A stretch of DNA of 21,008 bases from Faecalibacterium sp. (GTDB lineage Bacteria > Bacillota > Clostridia > Oscillospirales > Ruminococcaceae), in assembly GCA_020025795.1 (NCBI GenBank), contig JAHHRK010000018.1, positions 1 to 21,008 of the forward strand, given 5' to 3'. Shown here in pieces: positions 14,591-21,008 of the stretch. A program made the position numbers and the translations under genes. Within the stretch, counting starts at the first letter, position 1, and each line of letters starts with the position of its first letter. The notes beneath the pieces were generated by a model, which saw nothing but the letters and a program-made list of their open reading frames with translations, searched no databases and was not told where the DNA came from.

Positions 14591-15883
14591 TTACTCCTCG
14601 ATGGTGCTATGTGCCCAGACATAGTTGCGGGCACGTTCCAGCGTCATTTCGTGACGCAGGTTCTGAACAAAAGGCTGTGCCTTGTATTCTTCCACGGTTT
14701 TCTTTGCCTTTTCTGCGCGTGCTGCGATTTCAGCGTCGAACTCGGCATCGGTGGGAACCAGGCCCTTTTCCTCTGCCAGCATTTCCAGTGCAAAACCGGT
14801 ACGCATTTCCAGCGCGCCACGCTGACGCAGCTGGGTATCAAATTCTTCCTTGGTGCGGCGGGTGCGCTGCAGGAACTGGCCCAGCGTAGTGCGCATCATC
14901 TGCAGCTGAATCTGGAACTGGTTCATCTTCTTCTGGTAAGCTTCCTCCAGCAGGGGGGTGGGCAGCTCGCCCTTGCAAGCCTGACCCAGCTGGTCCAAAA
15001 GCTGGCTGCGCGCAATGTTCATTGCATTGGAGCGGCGGCCTTCTTCCATCTTAGCACGAACCTGTGCGCGGTATTCTTCCATGCTATCCAAGCCGGCAAC
15101 CTTCTTTGCGAAGTCTGCGTTCAGTGCGGGAATCTGGCGCACGTTGACGCTGTGCAGCACGATGTGGAACACAGCTTCCTTGCCGGCCAGCTCCCGTGCC
15201 TGATAATTGGCAGGGAAGGTGACGTTGATATCAAACGCATCGCCGGCGCTGTGGCCCAAGAAGCCTTCCTCAAAGCCGGGGATCATACGGCCTGCACCCA
15301 GAGGGATCTGCGCATTCTTTGCGCTGCCGCCCTGGAATGCTTCGCCGTTCAGGTAGCCGGTATAGTCTGCGATTGCAATATTGCCTTTAACCGCCGGGCC
15401 TTTGTGGGGCACCAAGCTCACGTTTGCGCTGCGAACACGCTCGATCTGCTGGTCCACATCCTTTTCCGCCACGGGAATCGGCTCGCATTTTGCGGTAAAG
15501 CCTTCGGTGCAGGTCAGGGTCAGCTCCGGGCGCAGTGCAACGGTAGCACAGGCCACAAAGCCGTCTTCCTTATTCACGCTGATCAAATCGTATGCAGGCT
15601 CGGTAACAAAATCAAATTTGTTTTCCTGGGCAGCCGCATCAATCAAAGGCTGCACCTGTGCGTCCATCACATCGTTGATGGCATCATACCAGAAAACGTG
15701 CTCACCCTTTTCCGCCTCGATTGCGGCGCGGTCTGCTTCGCCCTTTTCAAAACCCTGGACGGTGTAATCGCCGCGGGTGCGCTCATAGACAGCCTGTGCT
15801 GCGTTTTCCAGCTCAGCTGCATCCGCAGTAAAGGTCATTTTGACCACATATTTTTCCGGGTATTCCAGTTTTTCCAGTTTCAT
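14591..15883 (-). CDS. tig: Trigger factor (ribosome-associated chaperone), divergent ribosome-docking motif
   Basis: A 430-residue protein with the three-domain plan of trigger factor, which binds the ribosome exit tunnel and shields new chains. There is an N-terminal ribosome-binding domain (about 1-115), an FKBP-type peptidyl-prolyl isomerase domain (about 150-240; GNIAIADYTGYLNGEAF and IPGFEEGFLGHSAGD), and a helical C-terminal chaperone domain (about 245-430). Length fits the family. The odd point is the signature loop: E. coli has GFRKGKVP at 43-50, while here residues 44-51 read GFEKGEAD, with acidic residues at two basic positions and Pro lost. ATG 15883 is chosen for its GGAGG site and the match to the family N-terminus (MKLEKLE). 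The 5' leader of about 116 bases carries two hairpins. Confidence 0.9.
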   Translation of the reverse strand: MKLEKLEYPEKYVVKMTFTADAAELENAAQAVYERTRGDYTVQGFEKGEADRAAIEAEKGEHVFWYDAINDVMDAQVQPLIDAAAQENKFDFVTEPAYDLISVNKEDGFVACATVALRPELTLTCTEGFTAKCEPIPVAEKDVDQQIERVRSANVSLVPHKGPAVKGNIAIADYTGYLNGEAFQGGSAKNAQIPLGAGRMIPGFEEGFLGHSAGDAFDINVTFPANYQARELAGKEAVFHIVLHSVNVRQIPALNADFAKKVAGLDSMEEYRAQVRAKMEEGRRSNAMNIARSQLLDQLGQACKGELPTPLLEEAYQKKMNQFQIQLQMMRTTLGQFLQRTRRTKEEFDTQLRQRGALEMRTGFALEMLAEEKGLVPTDAEFDAEIAARAEKAKKTVEEYKAQPFVQNLRHEMTLERARNYVWAHSTIEE

Positions 15884-15902
15884 GGATGACGTCCTCCGTA
15901 AG

Positions 15903-15952
15903 CCTGCCAGGGCAGGTATTTTTGCTTTTTCACTGTGTGCAATAGCACACAG
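15903..15952 (-). promoter_or_regulatory. Two hairpins in the trigger factor leader
   Basis: A perfect 8-base-pair stem, CTGTGTGC / GCACACAG (15933-15952) with a 4-base loop, is followed toward the gene by CCTGCC / GGCAGG (15903-15916), which ends 12 bases before the Shine-Dalgarno. Neither is followed by a U run, so they are not terminators. A role in mRNA stability or translation control is inferred. Confidence 0.45.
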
Positions 15953-16005
15953 AACAAATCCCCAAAAAGGCGATTTTTCTGAATATTTCAAAGCATATTA
16001 CAGAT

Positions 16006-16014
16006 ATTATAGCA
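16006..16014 (-). promoter_or_regulatory. Extended -10 promoter of trigger factor
   Basis: Leftward TGC-TATAAT (hexamer at 16006-16011). The -10 match is perfect with an extended TG; no clear -35. Transcription should start near 15999. Confidence 0.7.
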
Positions 16015-16032
16015 CAACTCGAAAAAAAGCGG

Positions 16033-16038
16033 TATAAT
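16033..16038 (+). promoter_or_regulatory. Probable -10 box of the sdaAB-sdaAA promoter
   Basis: A perfect TATAAT lies 70 bases before the sdaAB start and only 21 bases from the divergent trigger factor -10. The -35 region is weak, so activation or low basal expression is possible. Confidence 0.45.
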
Positions 16039-16108
16039 AAATCAAAAGAAATGCCCTGATTTGCCGGCATTTTGTATTTTTTATCGACCATTCGCCAAGG
16101 AGAACACC

Positions 16109-16777
16109 ATGCGCCTGTTTGATGTTTTAGGCCCGGTTATGATTGGGCCTTCCTCCAGCCATACGGCGGGGGCCGCCCGCATTGGCTATACTGCTCGCAA
16201 ATTGCTGGGCGAAGCCCCTGTACGGGCCGAAGTTTATTTACACGGCAGCTTTGCCACCACCGGCCGCGGCCACGGCACCGACCGTGCCATCATTGCCGGA
16301 TTGCTGGGCATGCGCCCAGAGGATTCCCGCCTGCCGGACAGCTTTTCGCTGGCACGCGAGGCCGGGCTGGAATTTTCCATCCACACCATTGAGCTGCGGG
16401 ACGCTTACCCCAACACGGCACAATTAAAGCTGTGGGGCGGCGACGGCCGCCGCCTGGAACTGCAGGCCGCTTCGATTGGCGGCGGACGCATCCGCGTCAC
16501 CCATATCGACGGCGTACCTGTGGATTTCGGCGGCGACAACAACACCCTGATTATCCATAATACTGACACCCCCGGCTATGTGGCCGAGGTAAGCACTGCC
16601 GTGGCAGAACGGGATATCAACATCGCATCCATGCAGCTGTTCCGTGCCAGCCCCGGTGGTTATGCCGTAATGGTGCTGGAATGTGACCAGCCGATTCCGG
16701 CCGAGCTGACCGAAGCGCTGCGGCACGTACCCGGTATTTTGAAAGTGACCAGCCTGAACATTGGGGAGGACCGCTGA
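16109..16777 (+). CDS. sdaAB: L-serine dehydratase, iron-sulfur-dependent, beta subunit
   Basis: A 222-residue beta subunit of the two-subunit [4Fe-4S] L-serine ammonia-lyase, which turns L-serine into pyruvate and ammonia in the cytoplasm. The start MRLFDVLGPVMIGPSSSHTAGA (1-22) is the family hallmark; the SSSHT loop helps form the active site. The last roughly 75 residues (from about 148; IIHNTDTPGYVAEVS) are an ACT domain, which in relatives binds serine or acts as a regulatory module. The ATG at 16109 is chosen because AAGGAG lies 8 bases upstream and the protein start matches relatives. The stop overlaps the ATG of the alpha subunit by one base (TGATG), so the subunits are made together. 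Confidence 0.95.
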   Translation: MRLFDVLGPVMIGPSSSHTAGAARIGYTARKLLGEAPVRAEVYLHGSFATTGRGHGTDRAIIAGLLGMRPEDSRLPDSFSLAREAGLEFSIHTIELRDAYPNTAQLKLWGGDGRRLELQAASIGGGRIRVTHIDGVPVDFGGDNNTLIIHNTDTPGYVAEVSTAVAERDINIASMQLFRASPGGYAVMVLECDQPIPAELTEALRHVPGILKVTSLNIGEDR

Positions 16778-17649
16778 TGAGCTTTGTATCTGTATCCGAA
16801 ATGCTGGCCGCCGTCTCGTCTGACCGAGATTTGGCTCGCACCATCATGGAAAGCGACCTGGCTGAAAGCCGCATCACCGAAGAAGAATCCCAGGCAAACA
16901 TTCGCCACCTGTGGCAGGTGATGCAGGCGACCAGCTTACAATATGACCCGGCACGGCGCAGTGCCAGTGGCCTGACCGGCGGCGACGGCGGTAAGCTGCT
17001 GGACGCAGCCGCACAAAACAGTCTGTTTGGCGGCGAGTACCTGAATCATGTGATTGCCGAAGCGCTGAAAACCGCTGAATGCAACGCCTGTATGCAGCGC
17101 ATCGTGGCTGCGCCTACGGCTGGCAGCTGCGGCGTTTTGCCGGCTGTGCTGCTGCCTTTGCGCGACAGTGGTTATACGGAGCAGCAGTTCTGTGACGCTT
17201 TGTATGTGGCAGCTGGTTTTGGCCAGGTAATTGCCGCACGCGCAACGCTGGCCGGTGCCGAAGGCGGCTGCCAGGCAGAAGTTGGCGCAGCCAGTGCAAT
17301 GGCAGCTGCTGCGCTGGTACATCTGGGCGGCGGTACGCCGGACCAGTGCAGCCATGCCGCCGCTATGGCGCTTTCCGGACTTTTAGGTCTGGTATGTGAC
17401 CCTGTGGCTGGTCTGGTAGAAATCCCGTGCGTGAAGCGCAATGTGACCGGTGCTGTAAACGCCGTCGCCTGTGCAAATATGGCGCTGGCCGGCATCCCAT
17501 TCCAGATTCCCTGCGACGAAGTAATCGACGCGATGGGCCGCATCGGCACCCAGATGTCTTCCGATTTGAAGGAAACCGCTCAGGGCGGCCTGGCACAGAC
17601 CCCCACCGGAAAAGCCATTGCCGAACAGATGGCCGGACAAGAACTATAA
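16777..17649 (+). CDS. sdaAA: L-serine dehydratase, iron-sulfur-dependent, alpha subunit
   Basis: A 290-residue catalytic subunit that carries the oxygen-sensitive [4Fe-4S] cluster. The three conserved cluster cysteines are visible with family spacing: Cys165 (GGCQAE), Cys207 (LVCDPVAG) and Cys218 (IPCVKRN), that is C-x41-C-x10-C. Other family phrases are GLTGGDGGKL (66-74), IVAAPTAGSCGVLPAVL (109-125) and the small-residue helices AASAMAAAA. It starts one base inside the sdaAB stop, with GGGGAGGA upstream. The pair would let the cell use serine as a source of pyruvate and nitrogen, and fits a strict anaerobe. Confidence 0.96.
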   Translation: MSFVSVSEMLAAVSSDRDLARTIMESDLAESRITEEESQANIRHLWQVMQATSLQYDPARRSASGLTGGDGGKLLDAAAQNSLFGGEYLNHVIAEALKTAECNACMQRIVAAPTAGSCGVLPAVLLPLRDSGYTEQQFCDALYVAAGFGQVIAARATLAGAEGGCQAEVGAASAMAAAALVHLGGGTPDQCSHAAAMALSGLLGLVCDPVAGLVEIPCVKRNVTGAVNAVACANMALAGIPFQIPCDEVIDAMGRIGTQMSSDLKETAQGGLAQTPTGKAIAEQMAGQEL

Positions 17650-17654
17650 AAAAC

Positions 17655-17701
17655 AATCCCCCTGACTGTGGCACATAACCACAAGACAGGGGGATTTTTC
17701 A
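17655..17701 (+). terminator. Bidirectional terminator between sdaAA and the IMPase gene
   Basis: Stem AATCCCCCTG (17655-17664) / CAGGGGGATT (17687-17696) with an inner GTGG / CCAC stem, then TTTTTC to the right and TTGTTTTTTA to the left. It serves both convergent genes. Confidence 0.87.
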
Positions 17702-17720
17702 TTTCTTACTTCGGCAAAGC

Positions 17721-18491
17721 TCAGTTCTTCAATTCTTTCAAAATCGGTTGGTTTACAGCGTTGCACGCCCAGACCGAGCAAGGCTTATCCAGCGTCAGAG
17801 GTTCGCCTTCCAGCGTCGAAATGCAACCGCCTGCCTCAGTAACCAGCAGGCTGCCTGCCGCATAATCCCAGGGGGACAGCACACACTCGAAAAAGACTTC
17901 CAGCCGACCGCAGGCTACTGCGCATAAATCCAGCGCAGCCGCACCCATGCGGCGAAAATCGCAGCTGCGGTCAAACAACTGCTGCGTCAAAGAAAGCGTC
18001 TGTGCGTGCAGCTCCTTATTATATGGAGCAGTACCCATGCCAAAGATGCCTTGTTCCAAAGGACGCTCACTTACCTGTATGGGCTGGCCATTTAAGTAGG
18101 CACCTGCACCGCGTTTTGCCGTAAACAGCTCCTTTTTGAACGGGTCCAGAATCACTGCGTATTCCATTTGGCCATTCTTCGCCAGACCGACCGAAACGGC
18201 GCTGTGGCAAAAGCTGCGCACAAAATTCGATGTGCCGTCGATGGGGTCCACAATAAAGGCCCATCCGGAACCAAGCCCCGTCTTTTCGATTTCTTCTTCG
18301 CCCAGGAACGTGGCATCCGGTACCAATTTCAGCAGTGCTTCCTTCAGGAATGCTTCTACTTTCACATCATACGCTGTGACCAAATCGGCCGCCGATGTTT
18401 TCTGGGTCGTGCAGGTGGACACATCCTTTGCCGCCATTACGATTTCACCAGCCTGGCGCACGATCTCTGCAATTTTCGTCAAAAGCTCCAT
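17721..18491 (-). CDS. Inositol monophosphatase family protein
   Basis: A 256-residue member of the inositol monophosphatase / SuhB / CysQ family of Mg-dependent, Li-sensitive phosphatases. Metal-binding motifs are intact: LGEEE (63-67), DPIDGTSNF (82-90) and, near residue 210, SPWDYAAGSLLVTEAGG. The N-terminal TSAADLVTAYD matches the usual T-K-x-D-x-V-T-x-D site. Members hydrolyse inositol phosphates, 3'-phosphoadenosine 5'-phosphate, fructose 1,6-bisphosphate or NADP-like substrates; the sequence does not decide which. The start at 18491 has a weak ribosome binding site (GGCGGA), but the protein start fits the family. It is a single-gene unit with a near-consensus promoter. Confidence 0.88.
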   Translation of the reverse strand: MELLTKIAEIVRQAGEIVMAAKDVSTCTTQKTSAADLVTAYDVKVEAFLKEALLKLVPDATFLGEEEIEKTGLGSGWAFIVDPIDGTSNFVRSFCHSAVSVGLAKNGQMEYAVILDPFKKELFTAKRGAGAYLNGQPIQVSERPLEQGIFGMGTAPYNKELHAQTLSLTQQLFDRSCDFRRMGAAALDLCAVACGRLEVFFECVLSPWDYAAGSLLVTEAGGCISTLEGEPLTLDKPCSVWACNAVNQPILKELKN

Positions 18492-18535
18492 TTGTTTTTC
18501 CGCCTTTTCCAGCGAGCCGAAGCCCGTTTTTTTCG

Positions 18536-18564
18536 ATTATATGGCGGAACGAACGCTTTGTAAA
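18536..18564 (-). promoter_or_regulatory. Promoter of the IMPase gene
   Basis: Leftward -35 TTTACA (18559-18564), 17-base spacer, -10 TATAAT (18536-18541), 45 bases before the start codon. Confidence 0.85.
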
Positions 18565-18614
18565 GGCAATGGACACGCATCGGCAATATCCCTGTATCCG
18601 TCTTTCTTTTTTAT

Positions 18615-18654
18615 ACAAAAACGGCGCCCGCAACAAACGGGCACCGTTTTTTGT
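18615..18654 (-). terminator. Intrinsic terminator of the NhaC-family transporter gene
   Basis: Leftward AAAAACGGTGCCCG pairs with CGGGCGCCGTTTTT around a seven-base loop. It starts 28 bases after the transporter stop codon. Confidence 0.85.
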
Positions 18655-18682
18655 ATTGAAATTTTCAGGTTTTCTTGGATAA

Positions 18683-20332
18683 TCAACCTTCCGGCTGTTC
18701 CTTCGTTTTGGTGACTGCACGAATCACCAGCAGCGTACCAACCATCAGTGCGATAGACAGCGGCATCATGATGAGCGCATTGCGTACCACGCCTGCAATC
18801 AGGTAGCAGACAAAGCTGACTGCTACAACCGTCAATGCGTAGGGCAGCTGCGTGGAAACATGGTTCATGTGGTCACACTGCGCACCTGCCGAAGCCATAA
18901 TGGTGGTATCCGAAATGGGCGAGCAGTGGTCGCCGGCCACAGCACCTGCCATGCAGGCAGAAATGGCAATAATCATCATCTCATTGTTCATATCATACTG
19001 GAATGCGTACGTAACAATGGGAATCAGGATACCGAACGTACCCCAGGAAGTGCCGGTGGAGAAAGCCAGGAACACAGCAATCACAAAGACGATTGCGGGC
19101 AGCAGGTTCAGAACCGCACCTGCGCTGGACTGTACCAGTCCGCCCACAAACTCGCGTGCGCCCAGAGAATCGGTCATGGATTTCAGCGTCCAGGCCAGCG
19201 TCAGAATCATGATAGCAGGGACCATGCTCTTGAAGCCTTCCGGCAGGCTCTCCATGCACTCGCGGAAGCTCAGAATGCGGCGGCACATATAGTACACAAC
19301 CGTGAACAGGAATGCGACAGCGGAACCGTAAACCAGGCCTTCCGATGCAACAGAACCTGCAAATGCATCCACGAAATTCACGCCGGAGAAGAAACCGCCG
19401 GTGTACAGCATACCCACAATGCAGCAGACAATCAGCATGGCAATGGGAATCAGCAGATCACGCACACGGCCTTTGGGGTTGGGCTTTTCCTCGGAGCCAT
19501 CACCGTAAGGACGGTTTTCGCTGGTGAACAGGTCACCGTTCAGACGGGCATTGGCTTCGTGCAGTGCCATGGGGCCATAGTCAAATTTGGCGGTAGCCAG
19601 GGTGAGCATCATGGCCAGGGTCAAAAATGCGTAGAAGTTGTAGGGGATTGCACGAATGAACAGTTCCAATCCGTTGATACCTTCCACAAAGCCGGTAACT
19701 GCTGCTGCCCAGGACGAAATGGGTGCGATGATGCAGATCGGAGCCGCCGTTGCGTCGATGATGTACGCCAACTTTGCACGGCTAACCTTGTGCCCATCGG
19801 TCACGGGACGCATCACGCTGCCCACCGTCAGGCAGTTGAAGTAGTCGTCGATGAAGATCATCACACCCAGCGCTACCGTAGCCAGCTGTGCGCCTACGCG
19901 GCTCTTGATGTGGCTTTCGGCCCAGCGGCCAAATGCAGCCGAACCGCCGGCCTTGTTCATCAGGTAAACCATCGCGCCCAGCAGAACCAGGAACAGCAGG
20001 ATGCCTGCGTTACCGGCGTTTGCCAGCGAGGATTTTACCATGCCCCAGGTGAACACATGCTCCATCGTGGCGGTAAAGCTGAAGTTGGAATACAAAAGAC
20101 CGCCTACCAGAATACCCACAAACAGGGAAGAGTAGACCTCTTTCGTAATCAGTGCCAGGCCGATTGCGACAACCGGCGGCAGCAGCGACCAGATGGTGCA
20201 GTAAAAGGGGCTGACATACTGTGCCGCGGTGGTTTCTCCCTCTGCAAACGCACACACGGTCAAAGCAGCCACTGCCAGCAGCACGCCCAGGGCGATGCGG
20301 CCGACATTTCTCGAACGACTGTGATTTCCCAT
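18683..20332 (-). CDS. NhaC-family transporter, probable lysine transporter under a lysine riboswitch
   Basis: A 549-residue polytopic membrane protein of the NhaC Na+/H+ antiporter superfamily, with roughly 12 hydrophobic segments. The N-terminus looks like a cleavable or anchor helix (IALGVLLAVAALTVCAFA), then LLPPVVAIGLALITKEVYSSLFVGILVGG. The family core is GVMIFIDDYFNCLTVGSVMRPVTD, with AKLAYIIDATAAPICIIAPISSWAAA after it and SACMAGAVAGDHCSPISDTTIMAS near the C-terminus. The ATG at 20332 is chosen for the AAGGAGG site seven bases upstream. The leader holds a lysine riboswitch and terminator, so transcription should fall when lysine is plentiful. Comparative genomics has linked NhaC-type genes under lysine riboswitches to lysine transport, which I infer here in place of simple sodium export. 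Transport direction is untested. Confidence 0.88.
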   Translation of the reverse strand: MGNHSRSRNVGRIALGVLLAVAALTVCAFAEGETTAAQYVSPFYCTIWSLLPPVVAIGLALITKEVYSSLFVGILVGGLLYSNFSFTATMEHVFTWGMVKSSLANAGNAGILLFLVLLGAMVYLMNKAGGSAAFGRWAESHIKSRVGAQLATVALGVMIFIDDYFNCLTVGSVMRPVTDGHKVSRAKLAYIIDATAAPICIIAPISSWAAAVTGFVEGINGLELFIRAIPYNFYAFLTLAMMLTLATAKFDYGPMALHEANARLNGDLFTSENRPYGDGSEEKPNPKGRVRDLLIPIAMLIVCCIVGMLYTGGFFSGVNFVDAFAGSVASEGLVYGSAVAFLFTVVYYMCRRILSFRECMESLPEGFKSMVPAIMILTLAWTLKSMTDSLGAREFVGGLVQSSAGAVLNLLPAIVFVIAVFLAFSTGTSWGTFGILIPIVTYAFQYDMNNEMMIIAISACMAGAVAGDHCSPISDTTIMASAGAQCDHMNHVSTQLPYALTVVAVSFVCYLIAGVVRNALIMMPLSIALMVGTLLVIRAVTKTKEQPEG

Positions 20333-20348
20333 GATTTCCTCCTTGCCA

Positions 20349-20370
20349 TCGGTGTGTGCCAGCACACCGA
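20349..20370 (-). promoter_or_regulatory. Hairpin just before the transporter ribosome binding site
   Basis: Leftward TCGGTGTG pairs with CACACCGA around a six-base loop, ending about 5 bases before AAGGAGG. There is no U run. It may stabilise the read-through mRNA or tune translation; this is inferred. Confidence 0.45.
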
Positions 20371-20422
20371 CAGCGATTTTCCGTTTTTACCTACTTTATC
20401 TTTCCTCGTCCGGGAAAATACA

Positions 20423-20462
20423 CAAAAAAACGGGAGCCACGGCGCATTGCCATGACTCCCGG
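20423..20462 (-). terminator. Riboswitch-controlled intrinsic terminator
   Basis: Leftward CGGGAGTCATGGC pairs with GCCGTGGCTCCCG around a short loop, then TTTTTTTG. It lies between the lysine aptamer and the transporter gene, the standard expression platform for lysine-induced termination. Confidence 0.88.
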
Positions 20463-20496
20463 AATTTACTCTCTTACAAGTACACGTTCCTAAGAC

Positions 20497-20673
20497 CACG
20501 ACAGCGCTCCACCGGCCGCAAGGACCCGTGACAGACCAGAGGATATTATCCCAAGATCCGGCAAGCTTGCTGTCAGGCCACAGCAAACGCCTCGGCGACG
20601 GCCCCTTTCGCTTACCCCGGCTGCCTGCCTTAAATTGGGAAAGCTACTCTTGACGCGTCGCGCCTCTATCATG
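20497..20673 (-). ncRNA. Lysine riboswitch (L box) aptamer
   Basis: Read leftward, the conserved lysine aptamer elements occur in order. AGAGGCGCGAC follows the P1 5' strand; then CAAGAGTAG, the kink/loop-E region; a GAAAGGGGCCGTCGCCGAGGC core; CTGTCACGGG; and GGTGGAGCGCTGTCG at the 3' side. P1 forms as CATGATAG (20666-20673) with CTGTCGTG (20497-20504), eight pairs including U-G wobbles. The length of about 177 nt fits. The order and core match the lysine class and not the SAM or T-box classes. A consensus promoter sits upstream and a terminator downstream, so lysine binding should stop transcription of the NhaC-family gene. Confidence 0.92.
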
Positions 20674-20696
20674 TAATTTTCGATTGGACAAGTCTG

Positions 20697-20724
20697 ATTA
20701 TAGTCTGTTATTTCAGATTGTCAA
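20697..20724 (-). promoter_or_regulatory. Promoter of the lysine riboswitch / transporter unit
   Basis: Leftward perfect hexamers TTGACA (20719-20724) and TATAAT (20697-20702) with a 16-base spacer, 24 bases before the aptamer P1. Confidence 0.88.
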
Positions 20725-20925
20725 CCGTCTTTGATAAATTTTCTTCATTTTTATGAAAAAGCCGCATCGGACGTTTTTTCACATTTTTACGTACTTTTTT
20801 CTGACATTTAGCGTAAAATCAGACTTTTTCTAAAAGAAATCAGAAAAATTTCCGCCCCATATTTTCTTTTGCCACCGACTGTTTTGAGGGGGAAGTTACG
20901 GTTTTGGCAAAAGTTTCTGAAAAAC
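20725..20925. other. AT-rich noncoding stretch with one long imperfect hairpin
   Basis: No credible gene is present. The stretch is T/A-rich with the direct repeat AAATCAGA. A 9-base perfect inverted repeat, CTTTTGCCA (20866-20874) / TGGCAAAAG (20905-20913), continues inward with CCG/CGG and ACT/AGT pairs separated by small bulges. It lies between the tRNA-Arg terminator and the riboswitch promoter. Confidence 0.4.
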
Positions 20926-20956
20926 AAAAAAGACACATCTTTCGATGTGTCTTTTT
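20926..20956 (-). terminator. Intrinsic terminator of tRNA-Arg
   Basis: Leftward AAAAAGACACATC pairs with GATGTGTCTTTTT around GAAA, then TTTTG. A perfect 13-pair stem directly after the tRNA 3' end. Confidence 0.88.
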
Positions 20957-21008
20957 GGTGCGATGGGAGGGACTCGAACCCCCGACCTACTGGTTCGTAG
21001 CCAGTCAC
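20956..21008 (-). tRNA. tRNA-Arg (anticodon ACG), partial
   Basis: Only the 3' part is in the window. Leftward it shows the anticodon arm ACTGG-CTACGAA-CCAGT, with anticodon ACG at 20996-20998 (read as ICG after editing, for CGU/CGC/CGA), then variable loop AGGTC, T arm GGGGG-TTCGAGT-CCCTC, acceptor strand CCATCGC, discriminator A and an encoded CCA. The D arm and 5' acceptor strand lie beyond the right edge. Confidence 0.9.

Noticed and set aside
14360..15889. A 509-codon open frame on the + strand
   Set aside because: It is antisense to trigger factor and the NusG_II gene and crosses the trigger factor terminator. It has no domain features.
16049..16072. Hairpin AAATGCC / GGCATTT followed by a T-rich run, upstream of sdaAB
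   Set aside because: It looks like a weak terminator, but it begins right at the expected start of the sda transcript and the stem is short with a 10-base loop. I do not call an attenuator on this evidence.
18860..20455. A 531-codon open frame on the + strand
   Set aside because: It is antisense to the NhaC-family transporter and its leader. Its His/Gln/Asn-rich translation is typical of an antisense shadow.
20497..20673. SAM (S box) riboswitch or T-box leader
   Set aside because: The core with GAGTAG, GCCGTCGCCGAGGC and GGTGGAGCGCTGTCG matches the lysine class. No T-box sequence (AGGGTGGNACCGCG) is present.
20808..21008. A leftward open frame entering from the right edge
   Set aside because: It runs through the tRNA-Arg and its terminator and has no support as a gene.
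1..21008. CRISPR arrays, insertion sequences, prophage or attachment sites
   Set aside because: I saw no regularly spaced repeats, transposase, integrase or duplicated tRNA ends. The only repeats found are short palindromes and terminators.

Overview
The window looks like chromosomal DNA of a moderately GC-rich, anaerobic Gram-positive gut bacterium of the Clostridia, most likely an Oscillospiraceae/Ruminococcaceae member of the Faecalibacterium/Subdoligranulum type. This is an inference. It rests on the two-subunit iron-sulfur L-serine dehydratase, a membrane-anchored NusG domain II protein, an M56/BlaI pair, AGGAGG-type ribosome binding sites, TTGACA/TATAAT-type promoters and the general style of the proteins. 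I see no prophage, transposase, CRISPR array or plasmid genes. Most transcription units end in a strong hairpin-plus-U terminator, so the operon borders are clear.

Left part (1-4590). A leftward operon runs blaI-like repressor, M56 (BlaR1-like) membrane protease, then a secreted protein of unknown function that runs off the left edge. It has a strong promoter with a palindrome over the -10 box. The M56 protein lacks the penicillin-binding sensor of true BlaR1. A small lipoprotein gene points the other way.

Middle part (4640-10300). Leftward units: tRNA-Ser(CGA) with its own promoter and terminator; an ABC-F ATPase of the Uup/YfmR type; a two-gene unit of an uncharacterised 137-residue protein and a surface lipoprotein nuclease, with ATGA overlap; and a two-gene unit of a MYG1-family hydrolase and a GIY-YIG nuclease fused to a GNAT acetyltransferase. 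Three different nuclease families thus lie within 3.3 kb.

Right of centre (10300-14520). A large membrane-anchored N-acetylmuramoyl-L-alanine amidase and a HAD phosphatase run rightward. They face a cyclase-family (kynurenine formamidase-like) hydrolase and a NusG domain II membrane protein, both leftward.

Right part (14540-21008). Trigger factor (leftward) is divergent from sdaAB-sdaAA (rightward, one-base overlap), the L-serine dehydratase that makes pyruvate and ammonia. An inositol-monophosphatase-family protein (leftward) shares a bidirectional terminator with sdaAA. An NhaC-family transporter (leftward) has a roughly 300-nt leader carrying a lysine riboswitch and an intrinsic terminator, so it is best read as a lysine-repressed transporter, probably for lysine. 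The window ends inside a leftward tRNA-Arg(ACG).

The points most worth a second look are the trigger factor whose ribosome-docking signature has acidic residues at the usual basic positions, the GIY-YIG/GNAT fusion next to MYG1, the BlaI/M56 system without a beta-lactam sensor, and the lysine riboswitch on an NhaC-type transporter.
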